Shown in pieces: positions 30,585 to 42,608 of a DNA stretch of 64,000 nucleotides. Under the pieces are notes generated by a model, which was not told the origin of the DNA, did no database searches, and worked only from the letters and a program-made list of their open reading frames with translations. The stretch is taken from positions 1 through 64,000 of the forward strand of contig JAFEEG010000003.1 of NCBI GenBank assembly GCA_018241225.1, written 5' to 3'. Source of the stretch: Pseudomonadota bacterium (GTDB taxonomy: Bacteria; Pseudomonadota; Gammaproteobacteria; Burkholderiales; Burkholderiaceae_C). Made by a program: the position numbers and the translations under genes. Every line of letters starts with the position of its first letter. The stretch's first letter is position 1.

Positions 30585-30952
30585 GCACCACCATCGAACG
30601 CATTCCATCTCCCCTGCCCGTCCCCTTCTCGAAGGCGGTTCGCGCGGGCGGCTTCCTCTTTCTCTCGGGCGTGCTCGCCATGGATTCGCAGGGCGGCATC
30701 ATCGAAGGCGATGTGCAGGTGCAGACGCGCGCCGTACTCGAGCGCATTGCCCTGAGCCTGAAGGAGTGCAACAGCAGCATGGCCCGCGTCGTGCGCGCCA
30801 CCATCTGGCTGTCGGACCTGGCCGACTTCGCTGCCTTCAACGAGGAATACGCCAAGCACTTCCCCGACGGGCTGCCTTCGCGCTCTTGCGTGCAGGCCGT
30901 GCTCTACAAGGGCGCCAGGGTGGAGATCGAGGTGCAGGCGCTGGACGCCTGA
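30581..30952 (+). CDS. ridA: RidA family enamine/imine deaminase
   Basis: A 123-residue RidA (YjgF/YER057c/UK114) protein. These hydrolyse reactive enamine or imine intermediates to the keto acid and ammonia. The family signatures are visible: SKAVRAGGFLFLSGVLAMD, DVQVQTRAVLERI, RVVRATIWLSDLADFAAFNEEYAKHF and SRSCVQAV, the last with the conserved catalytic-site Arg. The C-terminus is VEIEVQALD. It fits a helper role for the FAD oxidase of the same operon. It ends 10 bp before the convergent htrA stop. Confidence 0.93.
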   Translation: MSTTIERIPSPLPVPFSKAVRAGGFLFLSGVLAMDSQGGIIEGDVQVQTRAVLERIALSLKECNSSMARVVRATIWLSDLADFAAFNEEYAKHFPDGLPSRSCVQAVLYKGARVEIEVQALDA

Positions 30953-30962
30953 TCCAAAACGC

Positions 30963-32087
<1,125 letters not shown>

Positions 32088-32132
32088 GAGCGACGAGAAA
32101 TGCCCTGGCGCGAGCCGCGAGCGGCCGAAAAC

Positions 32133-33080
32133 TCAGCTCCAGATGACCGAGCGCATCGAGATCGATGCAGCCTGGAAGTCGGCGTTGAAGAACTTGGGCG
32201 CATCGCGCGCCGGGTCCACCGCGCCGGCCGCGTACAGCAGCGGCAGGTAGTGGTCGTAGGTGGGATGCGCCTGCACCGCCACCTGGCCCATCTTCTGGAA
32301 CGACGGCAGCGCTGCCAGGTCGCCCTTGGCGATCTGCTCGCCCACCACCTTGTCGAACTCGATGGCCCAGTCGTAGGCCTGGCCCGGCTTGGCGTCGAAG
32401 CGCACGGCCCGCAGGTTGTGCACGATGTTGCCGCTGCCCACGATGAGCACGCCGCGCTCGCGCAACTCGCGCAGTTGCTGGCCCAGCATGTAGTGCTCGA
32501 CGGGCGAGCGGCTGTAGTCCATGCTCAGTTGCACCACCGGGATCTCGGCCTTGGGGAACATGGGCTTGAGCACCGACCAGGTGCCGTGGTCCAGGCCCCA
32601 TTCGGCCTTGTCCAGGCCCAGCGCTGCACCGTTGACCGGCTGGCGCACGGCCTGGCCGATTTCCTCGGCGACCCGGGGCGCACCCGGCGCCGGGTACTGC
32701 TGGTTGAACAGCTCCTGCGGAAAGCCGCCGAAGTCGTGAATCGTCTTGGGCTTGTCCATGGCCGTGAGCCACCAGCCGCCGCGCGTGAGCCAGTGCGCCG
32801 AGATGCACAGGATGAGCTGCGGCTGCGCCCATTTGCTGCCGAACTCCGTGCCCAGGGCCTGCCAGCTGCGGCGATAGGCGTTGTCTTCGATCGCGTTCAT
32901 CGGGCTGCCGTGGCCCAGGAAAAGCACCGGCAGGCGCGGCGAGCGCTTGAGGTGCTTGAAGGCGAAGGCGTCGGGCGACGCAGCTTCGGTGGTGGTCGAC
33001 ATCGAAAAGACTCCAGTGGCCATCATGGCGCCGGCAGCGAGGATGTCACGCCGGCGCTGTCCTTGCCCGAGGAGGGGCAT
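32133..33080 (-). CDS. DODA-type extradiol ring-opening dioxygenase (LigB fold)
   Basis: A 315-residue protein with the class III extradiol dioxygenase (LigB/DODA) domain, related to YgiD-type 4,5-DOPA dioxygenases. Metal-site His residues are in LGHGSPMNA (His57), SAHWLTRGG and HDFGGFPQ. LDHGTWSVL and the late HPTYDHYLPLLYAAGA are family motifs. The N-terminus [19 protein letters not shown] resembles a twin-arginine signal, although the h-region is short. The ATG at 33080 overlaps the purL stop by one base (TGATG), hence the choice over internal ATGs. The aromatic substrate is unknown. Confidence 0.87.
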   Translation of the reverse strand: MPLLGQGQRRRDILAAGAMMATGVFSMSTTTEAASPDAFAFKHLKRSPRLPVLFLGHGSPMNAIEDNAYRRSWQALGTEFGSKWAQPQLILCISAHWLTRGGWWLTAMDKPKTIHDFGGFPQELFNQQYPAPGAPRVAEEIGQAVRQPVNGAALGLDKAEWGLDHGTWSVLKPMFPKAEIPVVQLSMDYSRSPVEHYMLGQQLRELRERGVLIVGSGNIVHNLRAVRFDAKPGQAYDWAIEFDKVVGEQIAKGDLAALPSFQKMGQVAVQAHPTYDHYLPLLYAAGAVDPARDAPKFFNADFQAASISMRSVIWS

Positions 33081-36000
33081 CAAGCGGTCCACTTGCGGGC
33101 GTTGCGCCAGATCTGCATCCAGGGGCTCAGTGCGCTCTTGTCGCCCGAGGTCCAGCTCGTCTGGATGTTGCGGAACACGCGCTCGGGGTGCGGCATCAGG
33201 GCGGTGAAGCGGCCGTCGGCGGTGGTCACCGAGGTGAGGCCGCCGGCGCTGCCGTTCGGGTTGAACGGGTAGCGCTCGGTGGGCTGGCCCAGGTTGTCGA
33301 CATAGCGCATGGCCGCAATCGCCTTGCCGGCGTCGCCGCGATGCTTGAAGTTGGCATAGCCCTCGCCATGTGCCACCGCAATGGGCAGGCGCGCACCGGC
33401 CATGCCGGCAAGGAAGATGCTGGGCGAATCGAGCACTTCCACCATCGACAGGCGGGCCTCGAAGCGCTCGCTCTGGTTGGTGGTGAAACGCGGCCAGTCT
33501 TGTGCGCCGGGAATGATGTCGGCCAGCTCGGCGAACATCTGGCAGCCGTTGCACACGCCCAGGCCGAAGGTGTCGGTGCGGCCGAAGAAGGCCTTGAACT
33601 GCTCCGAAAGTCGCGGGTTGAAGGTGATGCTGCGCGCCCAGCCAATGCCCGCGCCCAGCGTGTCGCCGTAACTGAAGCCGCCGCAGGCCACCACGCCCTT
33701 GAACTGCGCCAGGTCGGCACGGCCGGTTTGCAGGTCGGTCATGTGCACGTCGAAGGCGTCGAAGCCGGCCTCCGTGAAGGCGTAGGCCATTTCCACGTGC
33801 GAGTTCACGCCCTGCTCGCGCAGGATCGCCACCTTGGGCCGGCTGCCGCCGATGACGGCGGGCGCGGCCAGCGTGGCCTTGAGCGATTCAGGCAGGAAGA
33901 CGTGCATGCCCGGGTCGGCCGGATCGCCGGCCGCGGCATGTTCCTGGTCGGCGCAGGCGGGGTTGTCGCGCTGGACGTTGATCTTCCAGCTGACCGAGTC
34001 CCACACCTGGTGCAGGTCTTGAAGGCTGGCGCTGAACACCGACTTGGCGTCGCGCCAGATTTCCAGGCGGCCCTTGCCGGCATCGATGATGGAGCTGTCG
34101 GGGCGGGTCTTGCCCACGAAATGGCTGCAGGCCGACAGGCCGTGCGCGCGCAGGGTCTGCATGACCTCGTTGCGCTCGTCGGTGCGCACCTGCAGCAGCA
34201 TGCCCAGCTCTTCGTTGAACAGTGCCTTGAGCGTGAGTTCCTCGCGGCGGGCGCTCACCTGGGTGGCCCAGTTCTTGGCGTCGCCGTATTCGGCGCGGCT
34301 GTCGCTGATGCCGTCGCCTTCGGTCACCAGCATGTCCACGTTCAGCGCCAGGCCCACGTGGCCGGCAAAGGCCATTTCGCAGGCCGCGGCGAACAGGCCG
34401 CCGTCGGAGCGGTCGTGCATGGCCAGGATGCGCTTCTTCGCGCGCAGCTCGGTCACGGCATCGACCAGGCGCACCAGGTCTTGCGGGTCGTCCAGGTCGG
34501 GCACCGCGTCGCCGCCCTGCCCCAGCGTCTGCGCCAGGATGCTGCCGGCCATGCGCTGCTTGCCACGGCCCAGGTCGATCAGCACCAGGGTGGTGTCGGC
34601 TTCCTGCGCGTCGAGCTGCGGCGTGAGCGTGCCGCGCACGTCGTCGACCGAGGCGAAGGCGCTCACGATCAGGCTCACCGGCGAGGTCACGCGCTTGTCT
34701 TCATTGCCGTCGCGCCACTGGGTGCGCATGGACAGCGAATCCTTGCCCACCGGAATGGAGATGCCCAGCGCCGGGCACAGCTCCAGCCCCACGGCCTTCA
34801 CGGTTTCGTACAGGGCGGCGTCTTCGCCGGCCTCGCCACAGGCGGCCATCCAGTTGGCCGACAGCTTGACGCGGGACAGCTCGATGGGTGCCGACAGCAG
34901 GTTGGTGATGGCCTCGGCCACCGCCATGCGGCCCGAAGCCGGTGCGTCGTAGGCGGCCAGCGGCGTGCGCTCGCCCATGCTCATGGCTTCGCCGGCAAAG
35001 CCGGCGAAGTCGGCCAGCGTCACGGCGCAGTCGGCCACCGGCACCTGCCAGGGGCCCACCATCTGGTCGCGATGGCTCATGCCGCCCACCGAACGGTCGC
35101 CGATGGTGATGAGAAAGCGCTTGGAAGCCACCGTGGGGTTCGACAGCACCGCAATGGCCGACTTGGTGAGGTCCACGCCGGTGAGCTCGAGCGGCTTGAA
35201 GCTGCGCGGCACCGACTTCACGTCGCGGTGCATCTTGGGCGGCTTGCCCAGCAGCACGTCCATGGGCATGTGCACGGCTTCGTCTTCTTCGGGCGCCTGC
35301 GTGTCCGAAAGCAGCAGCTGGCGTTCTTCGGTGGCCACGCCCACCACCGAGAAGGGGCAGCGTTCGCGCTCGCAGAAGGCCTGGAAGGTGGCCAGCGACT
35401 CGGGCGCAATAGCCAGCACGTAGCGCTCCTGGCTCTCGTTGCACCAGATTTCCTTGGGCGCCAGGCCCGACTCTTCCAGCGGCACCGCCGAGAGGTCGAA
35501 GCGCGCGCCGCGGCCCGCGTCGTTGGTCAGCTCGGGGAAGGCATTCGAGAGGCCGCCCGCACCCACGTCGTGGATGGCCAGGATGGGGTTCTTGTCGCCT
35601 TGCAGCCAGCAGTGGTTGATGACCTCTTGCGCGCGGCGCTCGATCTCGGGGTTGCCGCGCTGCACCGAATCGAAGTCGAGTTCGGCCGCGTTGGCGCCGG
35701 TAGCCATCGAGCTGGCGGCGCTGCCGCCCATGCCGATGCGCATGCCCGGGCCGCCCAGCTGGATGAGCAGCGCGCCGGCCGGGAACTGGATCTTCCTGGT
35801 CTGGCTGGCGTCGATCTGCCCCAGGCCGCCGGCGATCATGATCGGCTTGTGATAGCCGCGCTGCACCGTGTCGACGTCGCTGGCCACGGCCTGCTCGTAT
35901 TCGCGGAAGTAGCCCAGCAGGTTGGGCCGGCCGAATTCGTTGTTGAAGGCCGCGCCGCCCAGCGGGCCCTCGGTCATGATCTGCAGGGGGCTGGCAATGT

Positions 36001-37081
36001 GCTCGGGCTTGCCGTAGCTGCCCGCTTCCGGCCACAGCTTCGAGACGGTGAAGCCGGTCAGGCCCGCCTTGGGGCGCGAACCACGGCCGGTGGCGCCTTC
36101 GTCGCGGATCTCGCCGCCAGCGCCGGTGGACGCACCCGGGAAGGGCGAGATGGCCGTCGGGTGGTTGTGCGTTTCCACCTTCATCAGAACGTGGTGCTGG
36201 GCCTGGCTCTTTGCGTAGCCGGGCGAGGCCGCGCCGGCGTCCATTCGTGCGGCGAAGCGCTCCACCGCATGGCCTTCCATGATGGATGCGTTGTCCGAGT
36301 AGGCCACCACGGTGTGCTGCGGGCTCGTCTTCTCGGTGTGGCGGATCATCGAGAACAGGCTTTGCGGCTGCTTTTGCCCGTCGATGGTGAAGTCGGCGTT
36401 GAAGATCTTGTGGCGGCAGTGCTCGCTGTTGGCCTGCGCGAACATCATCAGCTCGACGTCGGTGGGGTTGCGCCCCAGCTTGGTGAAGGCGTCCACCAGG
36501 TAGTCGATCTCGTCCTCGGCCAGGGCCAGGCCGAAGGTCTTGTTGGCTTGCACCAGGGCGGCGCGGCCGCCGCCGGCCACGTCTACATGGGCCATCGGGG
36601 CGCCGGGCAGCTCGGCGAACAGCGCCTGCGCCTGCTCCAGCGACGGCAGCACCGATTCGGTCATGCGGTCGTGCAGCACGGCTGCCACCGCGGCGCGCTG
36701 CTCGTCGCTGAGCACGGGCGCCTTGCCGATGAGCGGCGCCTTCAGGCCGACGTGGAATTCGGTGACGCGCTCGATGCGGCGCACCGCCAGGCCGCAGTTG
36801 TGGGCAATGTCGGTGGCCTTGGAGGCCCAGGGCGACACCGTGCCCAGGCGCGGAGCCACCACGATGGCGGCATGGCCGTTGGCCGGCTCGGTGGCCGGCT
36901 CGCCGTAGTTCAGCAAGGCGGCGAACTGGGCCTGCTGCGCATCGGACAGGGGGGCGTCGGTGGCCACCAGGTGCACGAAATGGGCTCCCAGCGAGCTGAT
37001 GCGCGGCTCGATGGCCTGCAATTGGGGCAGCAGCTGGCGGGCGCGGAAGTCGCTCAGGGCACTGGCGCCGGAAAAGCGCAT
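33080..37081 (-). CDS. purL: phosphoribosylformylglycinamidine synthase
   Basis: A 1333-residue single-chain FGAM synthase, the fourth step of purine synthesis, converting FGAR, glutamine and ATP to FGAM. The N-terminal PurS-like domain is followed by the FGAM domain ([46 protein letters not shown]). The C-terminal glutaminase domain holds the nucleophile in [11 protein letters not shown], the GGFSYGD motif and the final PHPERVFRN. The start at 37081 ([21 protein letters not shown]) gives the usual length; the longer upstream frame crosses the promoter shared with map. Confidence 0.96.
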   Translation of the reverse strand: MRFSGASALSDFRARQLLPQLQAIEPRISSLGAHFVHLVATDAPLSDAQQAQFAALLNYGEPATEPANGHAAIVVAPRLGTVSPWASKATDIAHNCGLAVRRIERVTEFHVGLKAPLIGKAPVLSDEQRAAVAAVLHDRMTESVLPSLEQAQALFAELPGAPMAHVDVAGGGRAALVQANKTFGLALAEDEIDYLVDAFTKLGRNPTDVELMMFAQANSEHCRHKIFNADFTIDGQKQPQSLFSMIRHTEKTSPQHTVVAYSDNASIMEGHAVERFAARMDAGAASPGYAKSQAQHHVLMKVETHNHPTAISPFPGASTGAGGEIRDEGATGRGSRPKAGLTGFTVSKLWPEAGSYGKPEHIASPLQIMTEGPLGGAAFNNEFGRPNLLGYFREYEQAVASDVDTVQRGYHKPIMIAGGLGQIDASQTRKIQFPAGALLIQLGGPGMRIGMGGSAASSMATGANAAELDFDSVQRGNPEIERRAQEVINHCWLQGDKNPILAIHDVGAGGLSNAFPELTNDAGRGARFDLSAVPLEESGLAPKEIWCNESQERYVLAIAPESLATFQAFCERERCPFSVVGVATEERQLLLSDTQAPEEDEAVHMPMDVLLGKPPKMHRDVKSVPRSFKPLELTGVDLTKSAIAVLSNPTVASKRFLITIGDRSVGGMSHRDQMVGPWQVPVADCAVTLADFAGFAGEAMSMGERTPLAAYDAPASGRMAVAEAITNLLSAPIELSRVKLSANWMAACGEAGEDAALYETVKAVGLELCPALGISIPVGKDSLSMRTQWRDGNEDKRVTSPVSLIVSAFASVDDVRGTLTPQLDAQEADTTLVLIDLGRGKQRMAGSILAQTLGQGGDAVPDLDDPQDLVRLVDAVTELRAKKRILAMHDRSDGGLFAAACEMAFAGHVGLALNVDMLVTEGDGISDSRAEYGDAKNWATQVSARREELTLKALFNEELGMLLQVRTDERNEVMQTLRAHGLSACSHFVGKTRPDSSIIDAGKGRLEIWRDAKSVFSASLQDLHQVWDSVSWKINVQRDNPACADQEHAAAGDPADPGMHVFLPESLKATLAAPAVIGGSRPKVAILREQGVNSHVEMAYAFTEAGFDAFDVHMTDLQTGRADLAQFKGVVACGGFSYGDTLGAGIGWARSITFNPRLSEQFKAFFGRTDTFGLGVCNGCQMFAELADIIPGAQDWPRFTTNQSERFEARLSMVEVLDSPSIFLAGMAGARLPIAVAHGEGYANFKHRGDAGKAIAAMRYVDNLGQPTERYPFNPNGSAGGLTSVTTADGRFTALMPHPERVFRNIQTSWTSGDKSALSPWMQIWRNARKWTA

Positions 37082-37240
37082 CACGATGGGGGCGGTGTGG
37101 GGCCGGTTGGTGGTCACGGGCAGCGTCACTGTCGTTGGAGGGGCCTGGCGGCCTGGATTGAAGGGCGAGGGCTTCTCTCGTTGGGTGGCCGCTGACTGGG
37201 GCCATCCCGTGGAAACCCTGAATTTTAGCTGGCTGAATGG

Positions 37241-37253
37241 GATAATTTCCCGC
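37241..37253 (+). promoter_or_regulatory. -10-like box directly before map
   Basis: GATAAT (37241-37246) lies 7 bp before the map start codon, so transcription from it would give a leaderless or near-leaderless mRNA. No convincing -35 hexamer was found at the right spacing, so this is tentative. Confidence 0.4.
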
Positions 37254-38081
37254 ATGAGCATCACCTACAAAGACGCCGAGGGCGTGGCCGGCATGCGCGT
37301 GGCCTGCCGCCTTGCTTCCGAAGTCCTGGACTACCTCACCCCCCACGTGAAGCCCGGCGTCACCACCAACGAACTCGACAAGCTCGCGCACGACTACATC
37401 ACGCAGGTCCAGGGCGCCGTCCCGGCGCCGCTCAACTACATGGGCGGCGGCTCGATTCCCTACCCCAAGTCGATCTGCACCTCGGTCAACCACGTGGTCT
37501 GCCACGGCATCCCCAACGACAAGGCCCTGAAGAAGGGCGACATCGTCAACCTCGACATCACCGTCATCAAGGACGGCTGGCACGGCGACACCAGCCGCAT
37601 GTTCGTCGTGGGCGAAGGCTCCATCGCGGCCAAGCGCCTGGTGGCATTCACCTACGAAGCCATGTGGCACGGCATCGTGAAGGTCAAGCCGGGCATCCGG
37701 CTGGGCGATATCGGCCATGCCATCCAGCGCTTTGCCGAGAGCAACGGTTTCTCGGTGGTGCGCGAGTTCTGCGGCCACGGCATCGGCCGGGGCTTTCATG
37801 AAGAGCCGCAGGTGCTGCACTACGGCAAGCCGGGCACGCTCGAAGAGCTCAAGCCGGGCATGACCTTCACCATCGAGCCCATGATCAACGCCGGCAAGCG
37901 CGACATCAAGGAATTCGGCAACGACGGCTGGACCATCGTCACGCGCGACCATTCCCTGTCGGCGCAATGGGAACACACGGTGCTGGTCACCGAGACGGGC
38001 TACGAGGTGCTGACCCTGTCGGCCGGCAGCCCGCCCCCGCCCGCCTTCGTGACGAACACCCCCGCCCCAGCCACCGCTTGA
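37254..38081 (+). CDS. map: methionine aminopeptidase type I
   Basis: A 275-residue MetAP-1 that removes the initiator Met from nascent proteins. The five metal ligands are in [18 protein letters not shown] (two Asp), [13 protein letters not shown] (His), FTIEPMI (Glu) and WEHTVLV (Glu). A Pro/Ala-rich C-terminal tail ([17 protein letters not shown]) extends beyond the usual end. It is divergent from purL with 172 bp between. glnD follows after 28 bp, a pairing also seen in other proteobacteria. Confidence 0.96.
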   Translation: MSITYKDAEGVAGMRVACRLASEVLDYLTPHVKPGVTTNELDKLAHDYITQVQGAVPAPLNYMGGGSIPYPKSICTSVNHVVCHGIPNDKALKKGDIVNLDITVIKDGWHGDTSRMFVVGEGSIAAKRLVAFTYEAMWHGIVKVKPGIRLGDIGHAIQRFAESNGFSVVREFCGHGIGRGFHEEPQVLHYGKPGTLEELKPGMTFTIEPMINAGKRDIKEFGNDGWTIVTRDHSLSAQWEHTVLVTETGYEVLTLSAGSPPPPAFVTNTPAPATA

Positions 38082-38109
38082 TCAGGCGCCGCGTGCGCCA
38101 ATAGCAGAC

Positions 38110-40707
38110 ATGGTCGACCTTTCCATGCTGCGCGACGCCTATCGCGCGCACAAATCTTCCGTCTTCGACGCGCTGCGCAACGCGCATGCGCCTGCACGCA
38201 GCGTGCACGGCGTGCTCAAGCAGCTGTCCAAGCTGGCCGACGAGACGCTGCGCGCCCTATGGGCCGAAGCGGGCTTCGGCAACCAGCTGGCCCTGGTGGC
38301 GGTAGGCGGCTACGGGCGTGGCGAGCTGTTCCCCTACTCCGACGTCGACGTGCTGCTGCTGCTGCCCGACGGGCAGTCGGGCGAGTCGTGCGAGGCCGTC
38401 GAATCGGCCCGGCTGGAAGCCTTCATCGGCCAGTGCTGGGATGCGGGGCTGGAAATTGGCTCGAGCGTGCGCAACCTCCAGGAATGCCTGGCCGAGGCCG
38501 AGAAGGACGTCACGGTGCAGACCTCGCTGCTCGAGGCGCGCCTGGTGGCTGGCGACAAGAAGCTGTTCAACGCCTTTCGCGACCGCTTCCAGGCCTCGGT
38601 CGAGCCGCGCGAGTTCTTCGCCGCCAAGACGCAGGAAATGCGCCACCGGCACCAGAAGTTCGAGAACACGCCCTACGCACTGGAGCCCAACTGCAAGGAA
38701 TCGCCCGGCGGCCTGCGCGACCTGCAGATCATCCTGTGGGTGGCCAAGGCGGCGGGCTTCGGCAACAAGTGGGACGACCTGGCCAAGAATGGCCTGGCCA
38801 CGGCCTTCGAGGTGCAGCAGATCAAGCGCAACGAAGCCATGCTCTCGCTCATCCGCGCGCGGCTACATGTAATTGCCAACCGGCGCGAAGACCGCCTGGT
38901 GTTCGACCTGCAGACTGCCGTAGCTGCCAGCTTCGGCTACGAGGGCGAATCGCAGCGCAAGGCCAGCGAAGCGCTGATGCGCCGCTACTACTGGGCGGCC
39001 AAGGCGGTCACGCAGCTGAGCGAGATCCTGCTGCTCAACATTGCCGAGCGCCTGCAGCCGCAGGCCGACGTGCCCACCCGCATCAACGAGCGCTTCTTCG
39101 AGAAGGGCGGCACCATCGACGTGGCCAGCGACGACCTGTACCTGCGCGAGCCCGCCGCCATCCTCGAGACCTTCTGGCTCTTCGAGAAGACGGTGGGCGT
39201 CAAGGGCCTGTCGGCGCGCACGCTGCGCGCGCTGTACAACGCGCGCCACGTGATGGACAGCAAGTTCCGCAACGACCCGGCCAACCACGAGATGTTCATG
39301 CGCATCCTCAAGGAGCCGCGCGGCATCACGCACGCCTTTCGCCTCATGAACCAGACCTCGGTGCTGGGGCGCTACCTGCGGGTGTTCCGCAGCATCGTGG
39401 GGCAGATGCAGCACGACCTGTTCCATGTGTACACCGTGGACCAGCACATCCTGATGGTGCTGCGCAACATGCGGCGCTTCTTCATCGTCGAGCATGCGCA
39501 CGAATACCCCTTCTGCTCGCAGCTGGCGGGTGGCTGGGACAAGCCCTGGGTGCTGTACGTGGCCGCCCTCTTCCACGACATTGCCAAGGGCCGCGGCGGC
39601 GACCATTCGGTGCTGGGCGCACGCGACGTGCAGCGCTTTTGCAAGCAGCACGGCATCGACCGCGAAGACGCGAAGCTCATCGAATTCCTGGTGGCCTCGC
39701 ACCTGACCATGAGCCACATCGCCCAGAAGCAGGACCTGAGCGACCCGGTCGTGATCGGCGACTTTGCAAAGCTGGTGGGCAACGAGCGCTACCTCACGGG
39801 CCTGTACCTGCTCACCGTTGCCGACATCCGCGGCACCTCGCCGCGCGTGTGGAATGCCTGGAAGGGCAAGCTGCTCGAAGACCTGTACCGCGCCACCTCG
39901 CGCGCCCTGGGCGGGCGCCTGCCCGACCCCGGCGCCGAGGTGGAAGCACGCAAGCGCGACGCGCTGGCCCTGCTGGCGCCGCACGCCCTGCCCTTCGAGG
40001 CACACAAGGCGCTGTGGGACACGCTGGACGTGGGCTACTTCATGCGCCACGACGCCGCCGAGATCGCCTGGCATGCACGCCAGCTCTCGCGCCACGTGCC
40101 GCTGGCCGGCACGCCGGTCGACCCGCATGCGACGGCCATCGTGCGCGCGCGCCTGTCGCCGGTGGGCGAAGGCCTGCAGGTGCTGGTCTACACGCCCGAC
40201 CAGCCCGACCTGTTCGCGCGCATCTGCGGCTACTTTGACCATGCTTCCTTCAGCATCCTGGATGCCAAGGTGCACACGGCCAGCAACGGCTACGCACTCG
40301 ACACCTTCCAGGTGGTGACCACCTTCCTGCCCGACCACTACCGCGAGCTCATCAGCATGGTCGAGACCGACCTGGCCCATGCGCTGACCAAGCCGGGCGA
40401 GCTGCCCGCGCCCAGCCGCGGCCGCGTGTCGCGCCGGGTCAAGAGCTTTCCGATCAAGACGCGGGTCACGCTCACGCCCGACGAGAAGGCGCAGCGCTGG
40501 GTGCTCAACATCTCGGCCAGCGACCGGGTCGGCCTGCTCTACTCGGTGGCCCGGGTGCTGGCCAGGCACCACCTGAACCTGCAACTGGCCAAGGTCACGA
40601 CCCTGGGCGAGCGGGTGGAAGACACCTTCCTCATCAGCGGCCCCGAGCTGCAGGGCCAACGCTCGCAGATGGACATCGAGACCGAGCTGGTCGAAGCCCT
40701 GGAATAG
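38110..40707 (+). CDS. glnD: bifunctional PII uridylyltransferase/uridylyl-removing enzyme
   Basis: An 865-residue GlnD, the glutamine sensor of nitrogen control, which uridylylates PII at low glutamine and removes UMP at high glutamine. The nucleotidyltransferase motif [16 protein letters not shown] (residues 65-80) holds the metal Asp pair. The HD hydrolase motif [14 protein letters not shown] is near residue 487. Two C-terminal ACT domains ([21 protein letters not shown] and [21 protein letters not shown]) bind glutamine. It is followed by a hairpin terminator. Confidence 0.96.
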   Translation: MVDLSMLRDAYRAHKSSVFDALRNAHAPARSVHGVLKQLSKLADETLRALWAEAGFGNQLALVAVGGYGRGELFPYSDVDVLLLLPDGQSGESCEAVESARLEAFIGQCWDAGLEIGSSVRNLQECLAEAEKDVTVQTSLLEARLVAGDKKLFNAFRDRFQASVEPREFFAAKTQEMRHRHQKFENTPYALEPNCKESPGGLRDLQIILWVAKAAGFGNKWDDLAKNGLATAFEVQQIKRNEAMLSLIRARLHVIANRREDRLVFDLQTAVAASFGYEGESQRKASEALMRRYYWAAKAVTQLSEILLLNIAERLQPQADVPTRINERFFEKGGTIDVASDDLYLREPAAILETFWLFEKTVGVKGLSARTLRALYNARHVMDSKFRNDPANHEMFMRILKEPRGITHAFRLMNQTSVLGRYLRVFRSIVGQMQHDLFHVYTVDQHILMVLRNMRRFFIVEHAHEYPFCSQLAGGWDKPWVLYVAALFHDIAKGRGGDHSVLGARDVQRFCKQHGIDREDAKLIEFLVASHLTMSHIAQKQDLSDPVVIGDFAKLVGNERYLTGLYLLTVADIRGTSPRVWNAWKGKLLEDLYRATSRALGGRLPDPGAEVEARKRDALALLAPHALPFEAHKALWDTLDVGYFMRHDAAEIAWHARQLSRHVPLAGTPVDPHATAIVRARLSPVGEGLQVLVYTPDQPDLFARICGYFDHASFSILDAKVHTASNGYALDTFQVVTTFLPDHYRELISMVETDLAHALTKPGELPAPSRGRVSRRVKSFPIKTRVTLTPDEKAQRWVLNISASDRVGLLYSVARVLARHHLNLQLAKVTTLGERVEDTFLISGPELQGQRSQMDIETELVEALE

Positions 40708-40716
40708 AAAAGAAAA

Positions 40717-40738
40717 CGGCCCGCCAACTGGCGGGCCG
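40717..40738 (+). terminator. hairpin terminator after glnD
   Basis: A 9-bp GC stem (CGGCCCGCC with GGCGGGCCG) and a 4-nt loop begin 9 bp after the glnD stop, preceded by an A-run. The T-tract after it is poor, so it may work better on the minus strand, where oxlT ends at 40762. Confidence 0.7.
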
Positions 40739-40761
40739 CTTCACTTGCGCCTTTCAGGCAG

Positions 40762-42114
40762 TCAGTGCGCCATCACCGGGGCTTCGGATGCGGGCACGGC
40801 ACCGGTGCGCACCGCGTCGTTGGCCGCCTCGATGTGGGCGCGCCGCATCGGCCGCAATACGAACCAGGCCATCAGCGCCGCCAGCGCATTGAGCGCACTG
40901 GCCACGATGAACACCGCATGCCAGCTGCCCGTCATGCTTACCAGCACGCTGGAAACCGGCACCAGCAGCGAGGCCGTGCCCTTGGCGGTGTAGAGCATGC
41001 CGGCGTTGGCCGTGGCATAGCCCGAGCCGAAGGTGTCGGCGCAGGTCGAGGGGAACAGGCTGTAGATCTCGCCCCATGCAAAGAACACCAGGCCGGTCAG
41101 CACGACGAACAGGACCGGGTTCTGGCCGTAGTGGTACAGCGCCAGGATGCCGAAGGCTTCCAGGCCGAAGGCGAAGAACATGGTCGGTTCACGGCCGATG
41201 CGGTCGGACACCCAGCCGAAGAACGGACGGGTCAGGCCGTTGAGCACGCGGTCGATGGCCAGTGCAAAGGTCAGCGCCGGCAGTGCCAGGCCCATGATGC
41301 TCACCGGCGTGTCGCCGATCTGGAAGTCCTTGGCGATCGGGCCCAGTTGCGCGGTAGCCATCAGGCCGCCGGCGGCCACGACCACGAACATGAAGTACAT
41401 GACCCAGAAGACGGGCGAGCGCACCACTTCCGAAGGCTTGAAGTCGCGGCGCGACTGCGGCACTGCCGGGTTCTCGGACCCACGGCCAGCCTTGGCCTTG
41501 AGCGCCGAACTCACCACGTTGCGCGGGTCGGTCAGCAGCAGTGCCAGCACCGCAACGACCACACCCTGGCCGATACCGAAGTACAGGAAGGCCGATTCGT
41601 AGCCGCTGGACTTGATCATCGCGGAGATGGGCAGGATCGTGAGGGCCGAGCCCGCACCGAAGCCTGCGGCGGTCAGGCCTGCGGCCAGGCCGCGACGGTC
41701 CGGGAACCACTTCAGAGCGTTGCCCACGCAGGTGCCGTAGACGGCACCGGCGCCAATGCCGCTGACCGCTGCGGCCACATAGAGCATCGGCAGCGAATCT
41801 GCAAAGGAGTTCAGCACCCAGCCGATGCCGCACATGATGCCGCCCACCAGCACCACCGGGCGCGGACCGAAGCGGTCCACCAGGTAGCCTTCAATTGGAA
41901 CGAGCCAGGTTTCTGCCAGGACGAAAATGGTGAATGCCACCTGGATTGCCGCGCGCGACCACCCGTGTTTTTCCTGAATCGGATTGACGAATAGCGTCCA
42001 TCCATATTGCAGGTTCGCAATCATCGCCATGCAGACGATACCCATCAACAATTGCATCCATCGGTACGAAGCGGGTCGGGTCGCCATCGTCGCCAACGTG
42101 TTGTCTCTAGTCAT
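40762..42114 (-). CDS. oxlT: oxalate/formate antiporter family MFS transporter
   Basis: A 450-residue, 12-segment MFS protein of the OFA family. The N-terminus RWMQLLMGIVCMAMIANLQYGWTLFVNPI is the OxlT signature, followed by the MFS loop DRFGPRPVVLVGG and GWVSDRIGREPTMFF. Oxalate2-/formate exchange is the activity of the name-giving protein, but the family also exports other carboxylates, and no oxalyl-CoA decarboxylase gene is in the window. GGAGA lies before the start at 42114. An FNR-like site about 122-135 bp upstream suggests oxygen-linked control. Confidence 0.85.
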   Translation of the reverse strand: MTRDNTLATMATRPASYRWMQLLMGIVCMAMIANLQYGWTLFVNPIQEKHGWSRAAIQVAFTIFVLAETWLVPIEGYLVDRFGPRPVVLVGGIMCGIGWVLNSFADSLPMLYVAAAVSGIGAGAVYGTCVGNALKWFPDRRGLAAGLTAAGFGAGSALTILPISAMIKSSGYESAFLYFGIGQGVVVAVLALLLTDPRNVVSSALKAKAGRGSENPAVPQSRRDFKPSEVVRSPVFWVMYFMFVVVAAGGLMATAQLGPIAKDFQIGDTPVSIMGLALPALTFALAIDRVLNGLTRPFFGWVSDRIGREPTMFFAFGLEAFGILALYHYGQNPVLFVVLTGLVFFAWGEIYSLFPSTCADTFGSGYATANAGMLYTAKGTASLLVPVSSVLVSMTGSWHAVFIVASALNALAALMAWFVLRPMRRAHIEAANDAVRTGAVPASEAPVMAH

Positions 42115-42206
42115 TGTGTTGGTCTCCAGATTGGGGAAATGAACTCATCCTTGCAAGCCCTGCCGCCCAATGGACAACGGAGCCACGCACTCATCTGCGT
42201 GGAGGC

Positions 42207-42249
42207 ATTGTGAGAATGCGCCACCCCGCCAAGAATTGACTCGGATCAA
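42207..42249 (-). promoter_or_regulatory. FNR/CRP-type box and promoter of oxlT
   Basis: On the minus strand TTGAT-CCGA-GTCAA (42236-42249) matches the FNR consensus TTGAT-N4-ATCAA at 9 of 10 positions. CACAAT (42207-42212) downstream is a plausible -10. The distance places the box centre near -41.5 of the predicted start, the standard position for activation by FNR-type proteins. Confidence 0.55.
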
Positions 42250-42397
42250 GAATCGGGGAACCCCTATGACGACCGGAATGTAAAGATGACTTTAGTCACT
42301 GGTGGAAAATGCCCCCTGCATTCGCCAATGAATCCATTTCACTCAATGTCTCGATAAATGAAAGATCATTGAAAGCTGTTCGAAAGCAAATGCGCAA

Positions 42398-42427
42398 AAA
42401 AAAGCCCGGGACGACCCGGGCTTTTTT
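42398..42427 (-). terminator. intrinsic terminator after the 46-residue ORF
   Basis: A 13-bp stem (GCCCGGG/CCCGGGC extended by A-T pairs) with an ACGA loop, flanked by A and T runs, lies 14 bp after the stop of the small ORF. It is effective on either strand and supports the ORF as a real transcription unit. Confidence 0.9.
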
Positions 42428-42441
42428 ATGGAATGTGCTTT

Positions 42442-42582
42442 TTAGCGCTTGCCGTACGCGGTGCGCATCGCCTTGTACAGGATGACGATGGGCATGACAG
42501 CCGCGAATTCGCGGAACATGGCAACAGCGGATGCGGCGCCTTCAGATTGGCGTGCCGGAGCGTAGGTGGTAGCTTGATTCAT
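42442..42582 (-). CDS. 46-residue small protein, unknown
   Basis: A short ORF reading MNQATTYAPARQSEG, then AMFREFAAVMPIVILYKAMR and ending TAYGKR. The middle is one hydrophobic helix of about 16 residues followed by a basic tail, so a small membrane-associated protein is likely. I do not recognise the family. Support for it being a gene: AAAGG spaced before the ATG at 42582, a well-formed promoter (TTGCCT-N17-TAAAAT) 25-55 bp upstream, and a strong terminator 14 bp after the stop. It sits between two transporter genes (MHS and OxlT types) and could be an accessory peptide of either. Confidence 0.7.
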   Translation of the reverse strand: MNQATTYAPARQSEGAASAVAMFREFAAVMPIVILYKAMRTAYGKR

Positions 42583-42608
42583 GGTGGTGGCCTTTGATTG
42601 ATGCCTCG

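Larger units (their letters stand above)
42115..42441. other. intergenic region between oxlT and the 46-residue ORF
   Basis: No gene was found. It holds the oxlT leader and ribosome-binding site (GGAGA on the minus strand near 42125), an FNR-like box at 42236-42249 with a -10 candidate at 42207-42212, and an AT-richer stretch (42290-42390) without recognisable structure. At its right end is the terminator of the small ORF. Confidence 0.6.

Noticed and set aside
33188..37195. Open frame of 1335 codons on the plus strand
   Set aside because: It is the exact antisense of purL, which has full family motifs. The translated product is low-complexity Gly/His/Val.
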